From the NCBI GenBank assembly GCA_963850345.1, contig CAWKKW010000003.1:1-64000 (forward strand): a DNA stretch of 64,000 bases, written 5' to 3'. The notes under the pieces were generated by a model. It did not search any database and was not told the DNA's origin. It worked only from the letters and a program-made list of their open reading frames with translations. Below are positions 7,477-16,581 of the stretch, piece after piece; positions within the stretch are counted from its first letter, which is position 1, and every line of letters starts with the position of its first letter. The stretch is from CAWKKW01 sp963850345 (GTDB lineage: Bacteria > Acidobacteriota > Terriglobia > Terriglobales > Acidobacteriaceae). The position numbers were made by a program, and so were the translations under genes.

Positions 7477-8256
7477 TCAGATTTGAGAGCAGTCCAGCGG
7501 GCTCAGATAAAGATTTGAGATGTTACTCACGAGTTCAGCGTCTGCATACTGCGGGCGATGCGACAGCTCCTTCCACTCTGGGTCAGATACAAATACCTTC
7601 CACTTTTCGTTCAGGTCCGCGACATCGGCAAAGGTGAGCATGTAAGTCAAGTTAGGCAAGAGTGGCCCGACTAAGGTGTCGCCGAAGAAGACCGGAGCTA
7701 ACCCGGTTCGCGTGAAGATAGCGATCTCCGCTTCATTGAACATTTGCATTTTGCGAAGATGGCCGGCAAAGCTGGGGCTCTCATAAGTTCGGAGTTGAAA
7801 GATTCTTTTGGCGTTCTTTGGAGCCACGAGCCTTGGCCAACCGGCGAACGCGGATAAGAGCGTGCTCTCAACACGGATGAACGCCGGAGCAGAGGCGGGT
7901 GCCTCCCAGAACGCGGAGGACGCCTTGGCAAACTCCGGATCGGGCATGAGAAGTGTATCGAGAGTTGCAAGCGTCTCGGCGGATGTGGAAGGGATGAGGA
8001 GATAGTAGGCCGGCGTCTCAGGACCGATGTCCAACCTGAAGGCACCTATGGGCTGGATGGACTTGCGATTGAGAGCCGGAATGAGCGCATGCTGGAAGTA
8101 ATCCTGCACTAAAGCTAGTTGTGGTCCGGTGCGCAGCGAGTACTTCCTGAGCAGGTAATACTCCCGCGACGACGCTGCGAAGGCTACCGATTCCGTACCG
8201 CTCACTGCTGCTCCCGCCATGGCAATCGCCGATGTCATAAATGTGCGCCTCTGCAA
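7477..8256 (-). CDS. NIPSNAP-family protein, exported, TTG start
   Basis: The product has two NIPSNAP-type ferredoxin-like repeats (YYLLRKYSLRTGPQ near residue 33 and IFQLRTYESPSFAGHLRKM near 160), the stress-dimer fold. I chose the TTG at 8256 because GGAGG lies six bases before it; it gives 259 residues beginning LQRRTFMTSAIAMAGAA, a twin-arginine-like signal. An ATG further upstream at 8340 would put 28 odd residues in front. NIPSNAP proteins bind or react with small molecules but their function is mostly unknown; secreted acidobacterial copies are common near sugar-degradation genes. It is divergent from the large TonB-dependent receptor gene, so the 240-base gap between them probably holds both promoters. 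Confidence 0.75.
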   Translation of the reverse strand: MQRRTFMTSAIAMAGAAVSGTESVAFAASSREYYLLRKYSLRTGPQLALVQDYFQHALIPALNRKSIQPIGAFRLDIGPETPAYYLLIPSTSAETLATLDTLLMPDPEFAKASSAFWEAPASAPAFIRVESTLLSAFAGWPRLVAPKNAKRIFQLRTYESPSFAGHLRKMQMFNEAEIAIFTRTGLAPVFFGDTLVGPLLPNLTYMLTFADVADLNEKWKVFVSDPEWKELSHRPQYADAELVSNISNLYLSPLDCSQI

Positions 8257-8493
8257 GAAAACCTCCAAGCGATTGCTCTGGGTGAGCAACGCGACGGTCC
8301 ATTGTACTGGTGGAGGCGTACTCCTGATCTTCCGCCGCATGCATGCTGGTCGCGCCGCCTGGCCCGCACCGGTGGAGGAGCCAAATTTGGCGATGCCCCG
8401 AAATTTTGTGACGGGTGTGAGGCAGCCCCTATATTGATCGAACTTTGGACCGTTACAATCTTCAAAGACCCATTGGAGAGCCGGCCACCGATT

Positions 8494-11400
8494 ATGTTTG
8501 ATTCAGTACGGAAGTTTGCACTGCAACTACCAATTCTTCAGCGTCGCTTCCTTTTTGCGATGGCATGGACGGTTCTGATTTCCAGCTTCTCATGGGCTCA
8601 ACAACCTGCGGCGCAGCGATGGGGCGGAGTACTCCACGACGCTGCGGGAAGGCCGCTCGCCACCTGCACCGTAGTGCTTTCGTCAAAGGCGGCCAAGTTT
8701 CGATCGAACTGTGGAGAGGACGGGAGCTTCGGTTTCGCTGCGCTGCCGCCCGGCCACTACTCGCTCTCCGCAACTGTGCGCGGGCGAACGATCGACCTGC
8801 CAGCGGGTGTCGACGTGCCGGCGGGCTCCGCCACGCTGATCCTGAACGAAGACAATGTGCTCTCAATGCAGTCAGCCGCGCAGCAGGCCACGGGCGGCGA
8901 ACAGCTGTCAAGCAAGGCGGTCTCCTCATTGCCGCTGAACAAGCGTGACTTTAGCCAGCTGCTGCTGCTGGCCGCAGGCACCATGACAGACGCCAACGGC
9001 GCTACGAATTTTACGCAGCAGTTCGCGATTAACGGGCAGCGCGGCGTGGAGGCAGTGTTTGCGCTCGATGGCGCCGACGTGAGTGATCCGGAGATGGGCG
9101 GGGCCACGTTTTCAAATTTCAACGTGGATGCGGTCGAAGAGATCCAGTCGAGTTCGGGATGGATGCCGGCGGAGATTGGCCGGGGCGCTGCCGGGTTCAC
9201 GAACATCCATACTCGTTCGGGCTCGAGTGGCTTTCATGGCTCATTCTTCGAATTTATTCGTAACTCGGCTCTGGATGCGCGCAACTACTTCGACCACCCT
9301 TCGATCGCGGAGCCCGGGCGCATTCCGCCGTTTCGCAGAAATGAATTTGGGTTCACAAATGGCGGCCCCGTCGTGCTGCCTCACATTTATGACGGGAATG
9401 GAAAGACCTTCTACTTCGGCCAGTACCAGGGGTTCCGACAGGTGCTGGGAACGACGCAGGTCATTCCAGTGCCGACCACAGAGGAACGATCGGGAGTCGA
9501 CACTACCGCCTTTGCCGGGGATACGCTCGTGGTGCCGGTCGACCCTGCAATTGCAGCCATTCTGAACCGGTACCCGCTGCCCAATAACCCAACGGGACCT
9601 TACGGCGCGCATACCTATGCCACGTCATCGAAAGTCAGCACCATCGCCAACCAGTTCTCGATCCGCATCGATCACAAGCTTACCGATAAAGATCAGCTGC
9701 TGTTTCGTTTTAACTATGACAACCTGACGGGCCCGACCACCAATCCTGATCAGACAGTTCTGGATCCTTCGTTCGGAGTGGAGTACCGGGATCGTCAGCG
9801 GAATGGCCTGGTGAGTTATACGCGTACGGTATCCCCTACCTTTTCATTCCAATCGTTGTTGAGCGTCACGCGCTCTACGCCTTCCTTTCCCACGCCCAAC
9901 CGAACGGACCCTGCGCTGAAATTCAACGACGGGCTGTATGAGGCATTCAATTCGGCCGCCGGATCTGTCATGGAAGCCTTCGGAAACCTGTTCGAGGCGC
10001 AGCAGGGATTCACGCTGCTGAGGGGCGGCCATACCTTCAAATTCGGCGGCGAGCTTCGCACGAATCGCGACACGACCTACTTCGGCACCGCGGTCAACGG
10101 CGAATACTTCTTCGGTGGCGGAACCGCGTACTCTCCGGTCGAGATCGCCTCGGCGAGCGGCACACATGACATTCACGCAGGCGATCCGCTGCCGGATACG
10201 TTGACGGGGCTTCTTACCGGCAGTCCCTTTTCTTATGACGTTGCCGTCGCGCCGCCATACTCGTCGAACGGAACGCATATCGGTCCCGCGGCTATTACGC
10301 GCAACGGGGTGGCTGCGTATGTTCAGGACACGTGGAAGATGAACAGCCGCTTCACTCTTGACTACGGACTGCGATACGAGATCTACACTCCCATTTCGGA
10401 GCGGGCTCGGCGGACGTCGAGCTTTAAATACCCCACAGGGCTTCATGGCGGCGTACAGGAATTTGTCATCAATCCTCAGCCGCGATACCGACTCAACCTG
10501 AATGGGCTGGACCCGCGTGTGCAACTCGCATGGGCGGCGCCCAAAGGAGTGCGCGTGAATGTGGGCGGCGGCATCACGACCATTCCGCCAAATATCTGGC
10601 AGGATAACTTCCTCACCGGATCTACGCCCTACGTGGTGTATCCGCGACTGGCGGCGGCGCGCGGAGCGCAGTTCCACTATGGCTTTCAAGTCACGCCTGC
10701 GCAGTTGCCGCGGGTGTATACGCCCGCGGGTGAAGACATCTTCGCGCACCGCAGGCCTAAAGACGTTCCCGCCAATACGGTCTTGGATGTGAACCGCTAC
10801 GAGCAAGACCTGGCAGCGCTGCTCCCCGGCCACCAGATCACGCCCCTGAACCTGAGCGCGATCAACCCTACATTTGGAAACGCGACCCTATTCACCTGGA
10901 CGCTGGGTCTCGAACGTCACTTTGGCGGACTGGATGCGAGCGCCGCGTATGTAGGGACGACGGCGGAGAAGTTGCCGGCGATTGACTACCCTAACGGCTA
11001 TACCGGAGCTTCGCCGGAGTTTGCGCCTTACACGCGTTTCGACGCGGATGGAAATATCATCGGCGGGTTCGGCACGGAATCGGTAGTGAACAATCGGTCG
11101 CACTCCAACTATCATGCGCTGCAGACGTCGCTGCAAGGAACCATTGGACGTGGAGGTCCGGGCATCCAGGCCAGCTATACATGGTCCAAGTCTCTCGACG
11201 ATAGCAGCGTGGTGATCGGGGGGACGGGCTCGACGGGCGCCGTTGCGAACGGATCTCCGCAGGATCCCAGAAACATTCGCGCCGAAAAAGGCCCATCGAA
11301 CTTCGACACCAAACATGGATTTACGTTGAGCATCGCGCAGGATCTGCATGGGGATCAGATCGAGTTCTTACGCGCTGTACCTCGCAAGCTGACCGGAGGT

Positions 11401-11901
11401 TGGGAACTGCTGAGCATTAGCAGCCTGAGCAGCGGAGCTCCTTTCACGATTTACTCGGGCGTGCAACAGACCGGGGCCGGCGTGAGCGGTGCGGATCGGC
11501 CGGACCAGATAGGCAAGCCGAACCTATCGACGAATCACAAGGTTCGGGCCGACTACTTCGGACGTGGCGCGGACAATGCTGCTTACTTCTACATTCCAAT
11601 TCAATTTCCCGGCGGCACGGGGCCAAATGAGGGACGGTTCGGAACGATGAGCCGCAATAGCTTTCGTGGTCCTGCATTTCACGATTTTGACTTCAGCCTG
11701 ATCAAAGACACCGCGTTTGGCCGGCGCGCGTCAGGCGCAGAGAGAATGGACCTGCAATTCCGTTCGGAGTTCTTCAACATCTTCAACATCGTGAACTTCG
11801 GCTTGCCCGCGAATACGATACGCGGTTCGGGGTTTGGCCAGATCAGCCGTACCTCGGGAAATTCAAGGCAGATTCAGTTTTCGCTGAAGCTGATCTACTA
11901 A
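8494..11901 (+). CDS. TonB-dependent receptor, Oar-like, with carboxypeptidase-regulatory-like domain
   Basis: 1135 residues from the ATG at 8494; an upstream in-frame start at 8119 adds a non-native extension overlapping the divergent gene. A signal peptide (FAMAWTVLISSFSWAQ, about residues 22-38) precedes a carboxypeptidase-regulatory-like beta domain (about 42-120, GGVLHDAAGRPLATCTV). A plug domain follows (about 130-260, with FAINGQRGVEAVFALDGADV) and then a 22-strand outer-membrane barrel ending in a C-terminal aromatic residue (QFSLKLIY). Such receptors import large substrates, usually oligosaccharides, across the outer membrane with TonB energy. No SusD-like lipoprotein is nearby, which is typical of Acidobacteria. 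Glycosidases follow on the same strand (GH43, GH3, GH106, GH79), making a glycan substrate likely. No classical TonB box was identified. Confidence 0.9.
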   Translation: MFDSVRKFALQLPILQRRFLFAMAWTVLISSFSWAQQPAAQRWGGVLHDAAGRPLATCTVVLSSKAAKFRSNCGEDGSFGFAALPPGHYSLSATVRGRTIDLPAGVDVPAGSATLILNEDNVLSMQSAAQQATGGEQLSSKAVSSLPLNKRDFSQLLLLAAGTMTDANGATNFTQQFAINGQRGVEAVFALDGADVSDPEMGGATFSNFNVDAVEEIQSSSGWMPAEIGRGAAGFTNIHTRSGSSGFHGSFFEFIRNSALDARNYFDHPSIAEPGRIPPFRRNEFGFTNGGPVVLPHIYDGNGKTFYFGQYQGFRQVLGTTQVIPVPTTEERSGVDTTAFAGDTLVVPVDPAIAAILNRYPLPNNPTGPYGAHTYATSSKVSTIANQFSIRIDHKLTDKDQLLFRFNYDNLTGPTTNPDQTVLDPSFGVEYRDRQRNGLVSYTRTVSPTFSFQSLLSVTRSTPSFPTPNRTDPALKFNDGLYEAFNSAAGSVMEAFGNLFEAQQGFTLLRGGHTFKFGGELRTNRDTTYFGTAVNGEYFFGGGTAYSPVEIASASGTHDIHAGDPLPDTLTGLLTGSPFSYDVAVAPPYSSNGTHIGPAAITRNGVAAYVQDTWKMNSRFTLDYGLRYEIYTPISERARRTSSFKYPTGLHGGVQEFVINPQPRYRLNLNGLDPRVQLAWAAPKGVRVNVGGGITTIPPNIWQDNFLTGSTPYVVYPRLAAARGAQFHYGFQVTPAQLPRVYTPAGEDIFAHRRPKDVPANTVLDVNRYEQDLAALLPGHQITPLNLSAINPTFGNATLFTWTLGLERHFGGLDASAAYVGTTAEKLPAIDYPNGYTGASPEFAPYTRFDADGNIIGGFGTESVVNNRSHSNYHALQTSLQGTIGRGGPGIQASYTWSKSLDDSSVVIGGTGSTGAVANGSPQDPRNIRAEKGPSNFDTKHGFTLSIAQDLHGDQIEFLRAVPRKLTGGWELLSISSLSSGAPFTIYSGVQQTGAGVSGADRPDQIGKPNLSTNHKVRADYFGRGADNAAYFYIPIQFPGGTGPNEGRFGTMSRNSFRGPAFHDFDFSLIKDTAFGRRASGAERMDLQFRSEFFNIFNIVNFGLPANTIRGSGFGQISRTSGNSRQIQFSLKLIY

Positions 11902-11993
11902 GAGCCTACCCGGTGTCACGATCACGTTGGCTTGAAGTCGTCCGAGCGCAGATCTGGCTAAGCTGCGCTTTGTAGAGCAAACACGAGGTCCCC

Positions 11994-13061
11994 ATGATGT
12001 ACGCCCGTTGGCAGCGCTGGTTCCGGAGGGTCGTCATCGGTGCGCTGCTGACGAGCGGCGGGCTGGCTGCACAACACGACAACGCACCGCATGCGTATAG
12101 GCTCTCTGGCGATTACCAGGGCACACACGATCCTTCAGTGATCAAAGCGGGCGACACCTGGTATGTGTTTGCGACCGGACTCGCAGCCAAGGGTCACATG
12201 GCGATCCGCTGCTCGAAGGACCTGGAGCACTGGAGGATGTGCGGCCAGGTGCTCACCGAGATTCCTGCATGGATCAGAAAGCAGAGCCCGGGGACCAAAG
12301 AACTATGGGCACCGGATATTTCCTATTTTCACGGCAGATTTCATCTGTACTACGCCTACTCCTTGTTTGGGAAGAACACCTCGGGCATTGCCCTGCTGAC
12401 GAACAAGACTCTCGATCTCGCCAGCCCTGACTATCAATGGAACGATGAAGGACTGGTGCTTCGTTCGACCGAGCAGGATGATTTCAACGCAATTGATCCG
12501 AACCTGGTGATTGATACCAAAGGCCGCGCGTGGCTCGCGTTTGGGAGTTTCTGGAGCGGCATCAAGATGCGCCGCATCGATCCTGCGACGGGTAAGCTTT
12601 CAAAAGACGATACGAAGCTTTACGAGCTTGCCAGCCGCGAACGTCCGGAGGGCGCCGCGCCGGCACCCGCAGGATTGCCGCCCGATTGGGAGGCAATCGA
12701 GGCGCCTTTTATTGTTCACCATGGCGGTTACTATTACCTCTTCGTCTCCTGGGACCTCTGCTGTCGCGGTCTAAAGAGCACCTATCGGACCATGGTGGGA
12801 CGCTCGCGCGAGATCACCGGCCCTTATGTGGACCGCGCCGGCAAAGACATGGAAAGGGGTGGCGGCACTCCCGTGCTCGCTGCGAACGGTCGCTGGCTCG
12901 GACCCGGCGGCGAGTCTCTCTATCTGGGGAAAGATCAAACCATCATGGTGTTTCACGCGTATGACGCGACGACAGGAAAGCCCGCACTGCAGGTCTCGAC
13001 GGTGGCGTGGCAGGACGGTTGGCCCCACGTAGCGCTCGAAGATGGCGAGGGCGCGAAATAG
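11994..13061 (+). CDS. GH43 arabinan endo-1,5-alpha-L-arabinosidase-like enzyme
   Basis: 355 residues with an N-terminal signal peptide (IGALLTSGGLAAQ). The rest is a five-bladed propeller with the GH43 catalytic triad visible: base D46 (THDPSVI), pKa-modulating D168 (NAIDPNLV) and acid E236 (IEAPFIV). ELWAPDIS and GPGGESL are also characteristic of the arabinanase subfamily. It would cleave alpha-1,5-linked L-arabinose in arabinan or act as an arabinofuranosidase in the periplasm or outside the cell. Two adjacent ATGs (11994, 11997) share a GAGG ribosome site. The gene follows the TonB receptor by about 90 bases and belongs to the same degradation locus. Exact linkage specificity is inferred. 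Confidence 0.87.
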   Translation: MMYARWQRWFRRVVIGALLTSGGLAAQHDNAPHAYRLSGDYQGTHDPSVIKAGDTWYVFATGLAAKGHMAIRCSKDLEHWRMCGQVLTEIPAWIRKQSPGTKELWAPDISYFHGRFHLYYAYSLFGKNTSGIALLTNKTLDLASPDYQWNDEGLVLRSTEQDDFNAIDPNLVIDTKGRAWLAFGSFWSGIKMRRIDPATGKLSKDDTKLYELASRERPEGAAPAPAGLPPDWEAIEAPFIVHHGGYYYLFVSWDLCCRGLKSTYRTMVGRSREITGPYVDRAGKDMERGGGTPVLAANGRWLGPGGESLYLGKDQTIMVFHAYDATTGKPALQVSTVAWQDGWPHVALEDGEGAK

Positions 13062-13299
13062 CTCCAGGAAGCGGGCTGCTGTTGAGATTGGAAATTATTC
13101 TGGCCGACCCGGGCCACCTTCCACCTTCTCTAAAATCTCCGGCTGTAACGTTTGGAATTGTTCCGACACTATCTTTGCGAGACACGCACGTTTGCCTTGG
13201 CTGCCAGGTTCCCCAGTCGCAGTGAGGCTCCACTCAGTTCGCTCCGATTTGACTGGAGCAACTTCAGGTGAAAGACGTGCACACGTCGTGGAGGCTTCG

Positions 13300-13683
13300 A
13301 TGGGACAGTTAATCGCATTGCCCAAGCAGATGACCCCTTTCGCCTTGACCGCGTTACCTTCTCCAGCGGGCCGAATCTCTAAATTCGTACTGACTGCCAC
13401 GCCCTGGAACTCGGACGAGCCTTCGATCTTTCGCGGATTTGTGCATGTCGTGGATCTGCTCGAAGAACTTGCAGACCTGGGCACGGATGAAGAATCGCGA
13501 GAGGCCGTGCGCCGTTCCCTGTTGGCCGGGGCTGCGTGCACGCTTCCCAGAGTGTGGCTTGATCCTCCGAGAGCCGAAGCGCTGAAGGCCGCGGGGCGCA
13601 CCACGAATTGCACACCGCAACGGACGCAGCTGCTGGTGCTGCCGCTGGCGACCGGATCCGCGCGTTCGGCGCAGCGGCGCTAG
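13300..13683 (+). CDS. Unknown protein, 127 aa
   Basis: The frame is open from 13042, but the ATG at 13300 has GGAGG at seven bases and begins a more protein-like sequence (MGQLIALPKQMTPFALTAL). It includes an acidic helical stretch (VVDLLEELADLGTDEESREAVRRSLLAG) and a C-terminal Arg/Thr-rich part. No signal peptide, membrane segment or known motif. It lies just ahead of the HtrA-like/LuxR cluster and could share a promoter with it. A minus-strand frame at 13095-13613 overlaps but is poorer in codon pattern. Function unknown; coding status moderate. Confidence 0.45.
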   Translation: MGQLIALPKQMTPFALTALPSPAGRISKFVLTATPWNSDEPSIFRGFVHVVDLLEELADLGTDEESREAVRRSLLAGAACTLPRVWLDPPRAEALKAAGRTTNCTPQRTQLLVLPLATGSARSAQRR

Positions 13684-13805
13684 GCACGGTCAGCGCTTGC
13701 CTCCGGCCTTGCTCCTGCCGCAAAAATTTCTCTGAAGCCTAGCCATCCGGCGGATGCGCGCCTGACTGGTGACTGCCATGATGATCCTCAAGTTGGAGGA
13801 TCACA

Positions 13806-14717
13806 GTGGAAGAGCACAAGCAGTTGAATGAGATTTGGGCAGGACTTTCGAGCGAGTTCGCACGAACCGCAGACACATTTCAAAATAGCGTGGCCGCCGT
13901 GCATGGCGGTGGACGGTCCAGCTCGAGTGCGATCGTTTGGCGCCCCGGCATTCTCGTAACCACGCGACATACACTTCGCCGCCGCGAAGGCATTCAGGTT
14001 ATCCAGCCAGCCTACCAAGGGCCAGCGGAACTCGCAGGCGTAGACCCGGGAACCGACCTGGCGGTGTTGAGATTCAGCGAATCCTCTCTTCAACCTGTAA
14101 CGACTTCCTCTGCTGCGCGCGTGGGAGAGCTCGTGCTGGCGATCGGCCGATCGCGATTGGGTGACCTCTCGTCGAGCGCAGGTGTGATTGCACGCGTGGG
14201 CGCTGCGTGGCGCACCTGGCACGGGGGAACGATCGACCGGCTGGTTCGGCCAGACGTGCGTATCTATGTTGGGCAGGAAGGCAGCGCGCTAGTTGACCAG
14301 AATGGAAAAGTGCTGGGCATGAATACGACCGCACTGGCCCGCAACGCCGTGATCACGGTGCCCGCTGCGACCATCGACCGCGTGGTCGACGCGATCGTCG
14401 AACGCGGCCATGTGCCCCAGCCTTACCTGGGGCTCGCGATGCAAGCGGTGCCAGTCCCAGAGAACCTGCGAGGACAGCTTCCGCAGGAAATGGATCAAAT
14501 CCTGTTGGTGATGCATCTGGAACCAGTAGCACCCGCCGCTACCGGTGGAGTGCAGGTGGGGGATCTAGTGGTGTCGGTTAACGGCAGCACTCTTCAGCAC
14601 GTGTCTCATTTTCAGCGCCGGCTCTCGGCGATGCAGATTGGGGAGACGCTAACGCTGGAGGTGTTGCGCGGAGGCGCCCAGGTGGCTCTCAGTCTGCGAG
14701 TGGGGGATCGTGATTGA
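13806..14717 (+). CDS. HtrA-like protein with PDZ domain, catalytic serine replaced
   Basis: 303 residues with the trypsin-like fold of the S1C (HtrA/Deg) family (about 25-200) and a C-terminal PDZ domain (about 205-298, GLAMQAV...GGVQVGDLVVSVNG). Aligning with the intact HtrA gene downstream, the catalytic His is H55 (TTRHTL) and Asp is D84 (GTDLAVLR). The segment equivalent to GNSGGPLVN reads GQEGSALVD, putting Glu (E158) at the nucleophile position and a Ser two residues later. It is therefore probably not a protease, but a chaperone or regulatory partner. No signal peptide is seen. Its stop overlaps the GTG start of the LuxR gene by eight bases, indicating coupling. Confidence 0.78.
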   Translation: MEEHKQLNEIWAGLSSEFARTADTFQNSVAAVHGGGRSSSSAIVWRPGILVTTRHTLRRREGIQVIQPAYQGPAELAGVDPGTDLAVLRFSESSLQPVTTSSAARVGELVLAIGRSRLGDLSSSAGVIARVGAAWRTWHGGTIDRLVRPDVRIYVGQEGSALVDQNGKVLGMNTTALARNAVITVPAATIDRVVDAIVERGHVPQPYLGLAMQAVPVPENLRGQLPQEMDQILLVMHLEPVAPAATGGVQVGDLVVSVNGSTLQHVSHFQRRLSAMQIGETLTLEVLRGGAQVALSLRVGDRD

Positions 14718-15423
14718 CTCGGCCATCGAGTACGGGTCGTATGAAGCGGGAGGGTTGGCAGCCTTCTCGCTTACACCCACGCGTGCACTGCCGTGCCTGG
14801 CGGGCCAAGATCAGCGGAGCCGGTTTGAAAGATTGCCCTCCACTCGAGATGTTGTGTGGCTCCCTCCCATAGGGCGTGCTGCTCTCGAAGCAAAGATAAG
14901 AAGGCTTGCTCCCGACGTGTTGTTGATCGATGCTCGCGCGCTTCGACCGTCGGATTGGCTCAACCGGCAGTGGTGGCTGGATGCGGTTCAAAGCATTGCG
15001 ACCATTCTGCTTTTTCCGGAGCTAAGTGAGACCGCACAACAGAAGGCCGCGCGAATCGGCATTGCTTCGACGTTGCCGATCGATGCGACGGATGCGCAGT
15101 TGCATGCCGCCGTGGTTGCGGTTGGAACAGGTTTGGCGGTCAGTGTTCAAGACCTGCACGGAGATGACGGAGAGTCTTCGGACGACACTGTCCTCGATAT
15201 CCGCGCGGACGCGGAGCATTTGTCGGAACACCTGACGCGCAGGGAAGCGGAAGTCTTGCGCCTGATGGCGAGTGGGCGCACGAACAAGCAAATTGCGAGC
15301 CGGCTGAGCATCTCTGGGCACACCGTCAAATTCCATGTGAGTTCGATTCTCGCAAAGCTCGGAGTCAGCAGTCGCGCCGGAGCGGTGAAGATCGGCATCG
15401 GCCGCGGAATCGTTGCTATCTGA
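14710..15423 (+). CDS. LuxR-family regulator with degenerate receiver domain
   Basis: 237 residues starting at GTG 14710, overlapping the preceding gene by eight bases. The C-terminal 65 residues are a clear LuxR/FixJ helix-turn-helix (LTRREAEVLRLMASGRTNKQIASRLSISGHTV, split across the two helices). The N-terminal 150 residues look like a receiver domain: PDVLLIDARAL carries the Asp in the phosphoacceptor position, but the acidic pair near the N-terminus is missing and the conserved Lys is replaced (STLPIDA). So phosphorylation control is doubtful. It lies between an inactive and an active HtrA-like gene and probably regulates them, perhaps through direct contact. That link is inferred from gene order. 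Confidence 0.8.
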   Translation: MIDSAIEYGSYEAGGLAAFSLTPTRALPCLAGQDQRSRFERLPSTRDVVWLPPIGRAALEAKIRRLAPDVLLIDARALRPSDWLNRQWWLDAVQSIATILLFPELSETAQQKAARIGIASTLPIDATDAQLHAAVVAVGTGLAVSVQDLHGDDGESSDDTVLDIRADAEHLSEHLTRREAEVLRLMASGRTNKQIASRLSISGHTVKFHVSSILAKLGVSSRAGAVKIGIGRGIVAI

Positions 15424-15497
15424 AGGCGTGAGGCGCGGTTGAATCCAGCAAGATGCAGCCAGCATCCCTTGTGAGCAGCAAGACAAAAGGAAATAGC

Positions 15498-16505
15498 ATG
15501 GATTGGCAAACGTCGTTCGTATCTTCGTTGGACATCGCTCGCGATCAGCCTGCGGGCCCGTCGCAGGAGAGAAGAGAGGCGGCTCTGCTCGACGCCTACT
15601 CCACCGCCGTGATGAGCGCAGTCGATCGAGTCAGCCCTGCCGTGGTGAAGATCGACGTGCAAGCCGAGGGTCGCGGACGAGGCTCCGGGTCGGGATTCGT
15701 CTTCACTCCGGACGGTCTGGTGTTGACCAACAGCCACGTCGTGCATGGTGCGAAAGAAATTCACCTGACCTTCAGCGACGGAATGGAAGCAGCCGCTCGG
15801 CTGGTAGGCGAGGATGCCGACTCCGATACCGCCGTCCTTCGCACGGATGCTCCAGTACTTACGCCGGCGGTTCTTGGAAGTTCAAGAGGACTGCGCGTAG
15901 GCCAGATTGCTATCGCCGTCGGCAATCCCTTCGGGTTCCAATTCTCAGTGACTGCCGGGATCGTAAGCGCGCTGGGACGCAGCATGCGCTCGGCCTCGGG
16001 GCGAATGATGGACGAGATTGTGCAGACGGATGCCGCGCTGAACCCCGGGAATTCGGGCGGCCCACTCGTGAATTCATTGGGCGAGGTAATTGGCATCAAC
16101 ACTGCTACAATTCAGCCCGCGCAGGGGCTCTGCTTCGCCATCGGTATCGATTCCGCCAAGTTTGTGGTGTCGCAGTTGCTGCGGTATGGACAGGTGCGAC
16201 GCAGCTGGATTGGCGTCTCCGGGCAGAACGTACCGCTGCCGCGGCGACTCACGTATGAATACAAGCTCGCCGCGAAGACAGGCATGCTCGTGGTTGCGGT
16301 CCAGGCCAACAGCCCGGCGGCCCACGGCGGGTTACGCGATGGGGATGTGATCGTCCAATTTGCAGATCAGCCGGTGGAGAGCATCGACCATCTGAATCGA
16401 CTGCTGATCGCCGACACTGTCGGTCGACCTTCGCTCGTGCAGGTGCTGCGGGGAGTACAGTTGCTCTCGTTCACAGTAGTGCCCACCCATCGGCCTTCAG
16501 CATAG
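15498..16505 (+). CDS. HtrA-like S1C serine protease with PDZ domain
   Basis: 335 residues from the ATG at 15498, which has AAAGGAAA upstream; a 45-base longer frame has no good ribosome site. The catalytic triad is complete: H80 (TNSHVV), D110 (SDTAVLR) and S186 (GNSGGPL). One PDZ domain follows (about 235-325, AAHGGLRDGDVIVQF). DegP-type proteases degrade or refold damaged proteins. No signal peptide or membrane anchor is visible at this start, so unlike most Deg proteases it may act in the cytoplasm. It is the third gene of the trio with the serine-less homologue and the LuxR regulator, 75 bases after the latter. Confidence 0.87.
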   Translation: MDWQTSFVSSLDIARDQPAGPSQERREAALLDAYSTAVMSAVDRVSPAVVKIDVQAEGRGRGSGSGFVFTPDGLVLTNSHVVHGAKEIHLTFSDGMEAAARLVGEDADSDTAVLRTDAPVLTPAVLGSSRGLRVGQIAIAVGNPFGFQFSVTAGIVSALGRSMRSASGRMMDEIVQTDAALNPGNSGGPLVNSLGEVIGINTATIQPAQGLCFAIGIDSAKFVVSQLLRYGQVRRSWIGVSGQNVPLPRRLTYEYKLAAKTGMLVVAVQANSPAAHGGLRDGDVIVQFADQPVESIDHLNRLLIADTVGRPSLVQVLRGVQLLSFTVVPTHRPSA

Positions 16506-16581
16506 TCGGATCGCTGAGCCGAATCAGGAGGGACGGTATAGGCTTTGCGCTTTGTACCTATTCTGCCTGACAATCTGAGCT

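Noticed and set aside
9844..10833. 329-codon minus-strand open frame inside the TonB receptor gene
   Set aside because: It is antisense to a continuous receptor barrel; composition is Arg-rich and unlike proteins.
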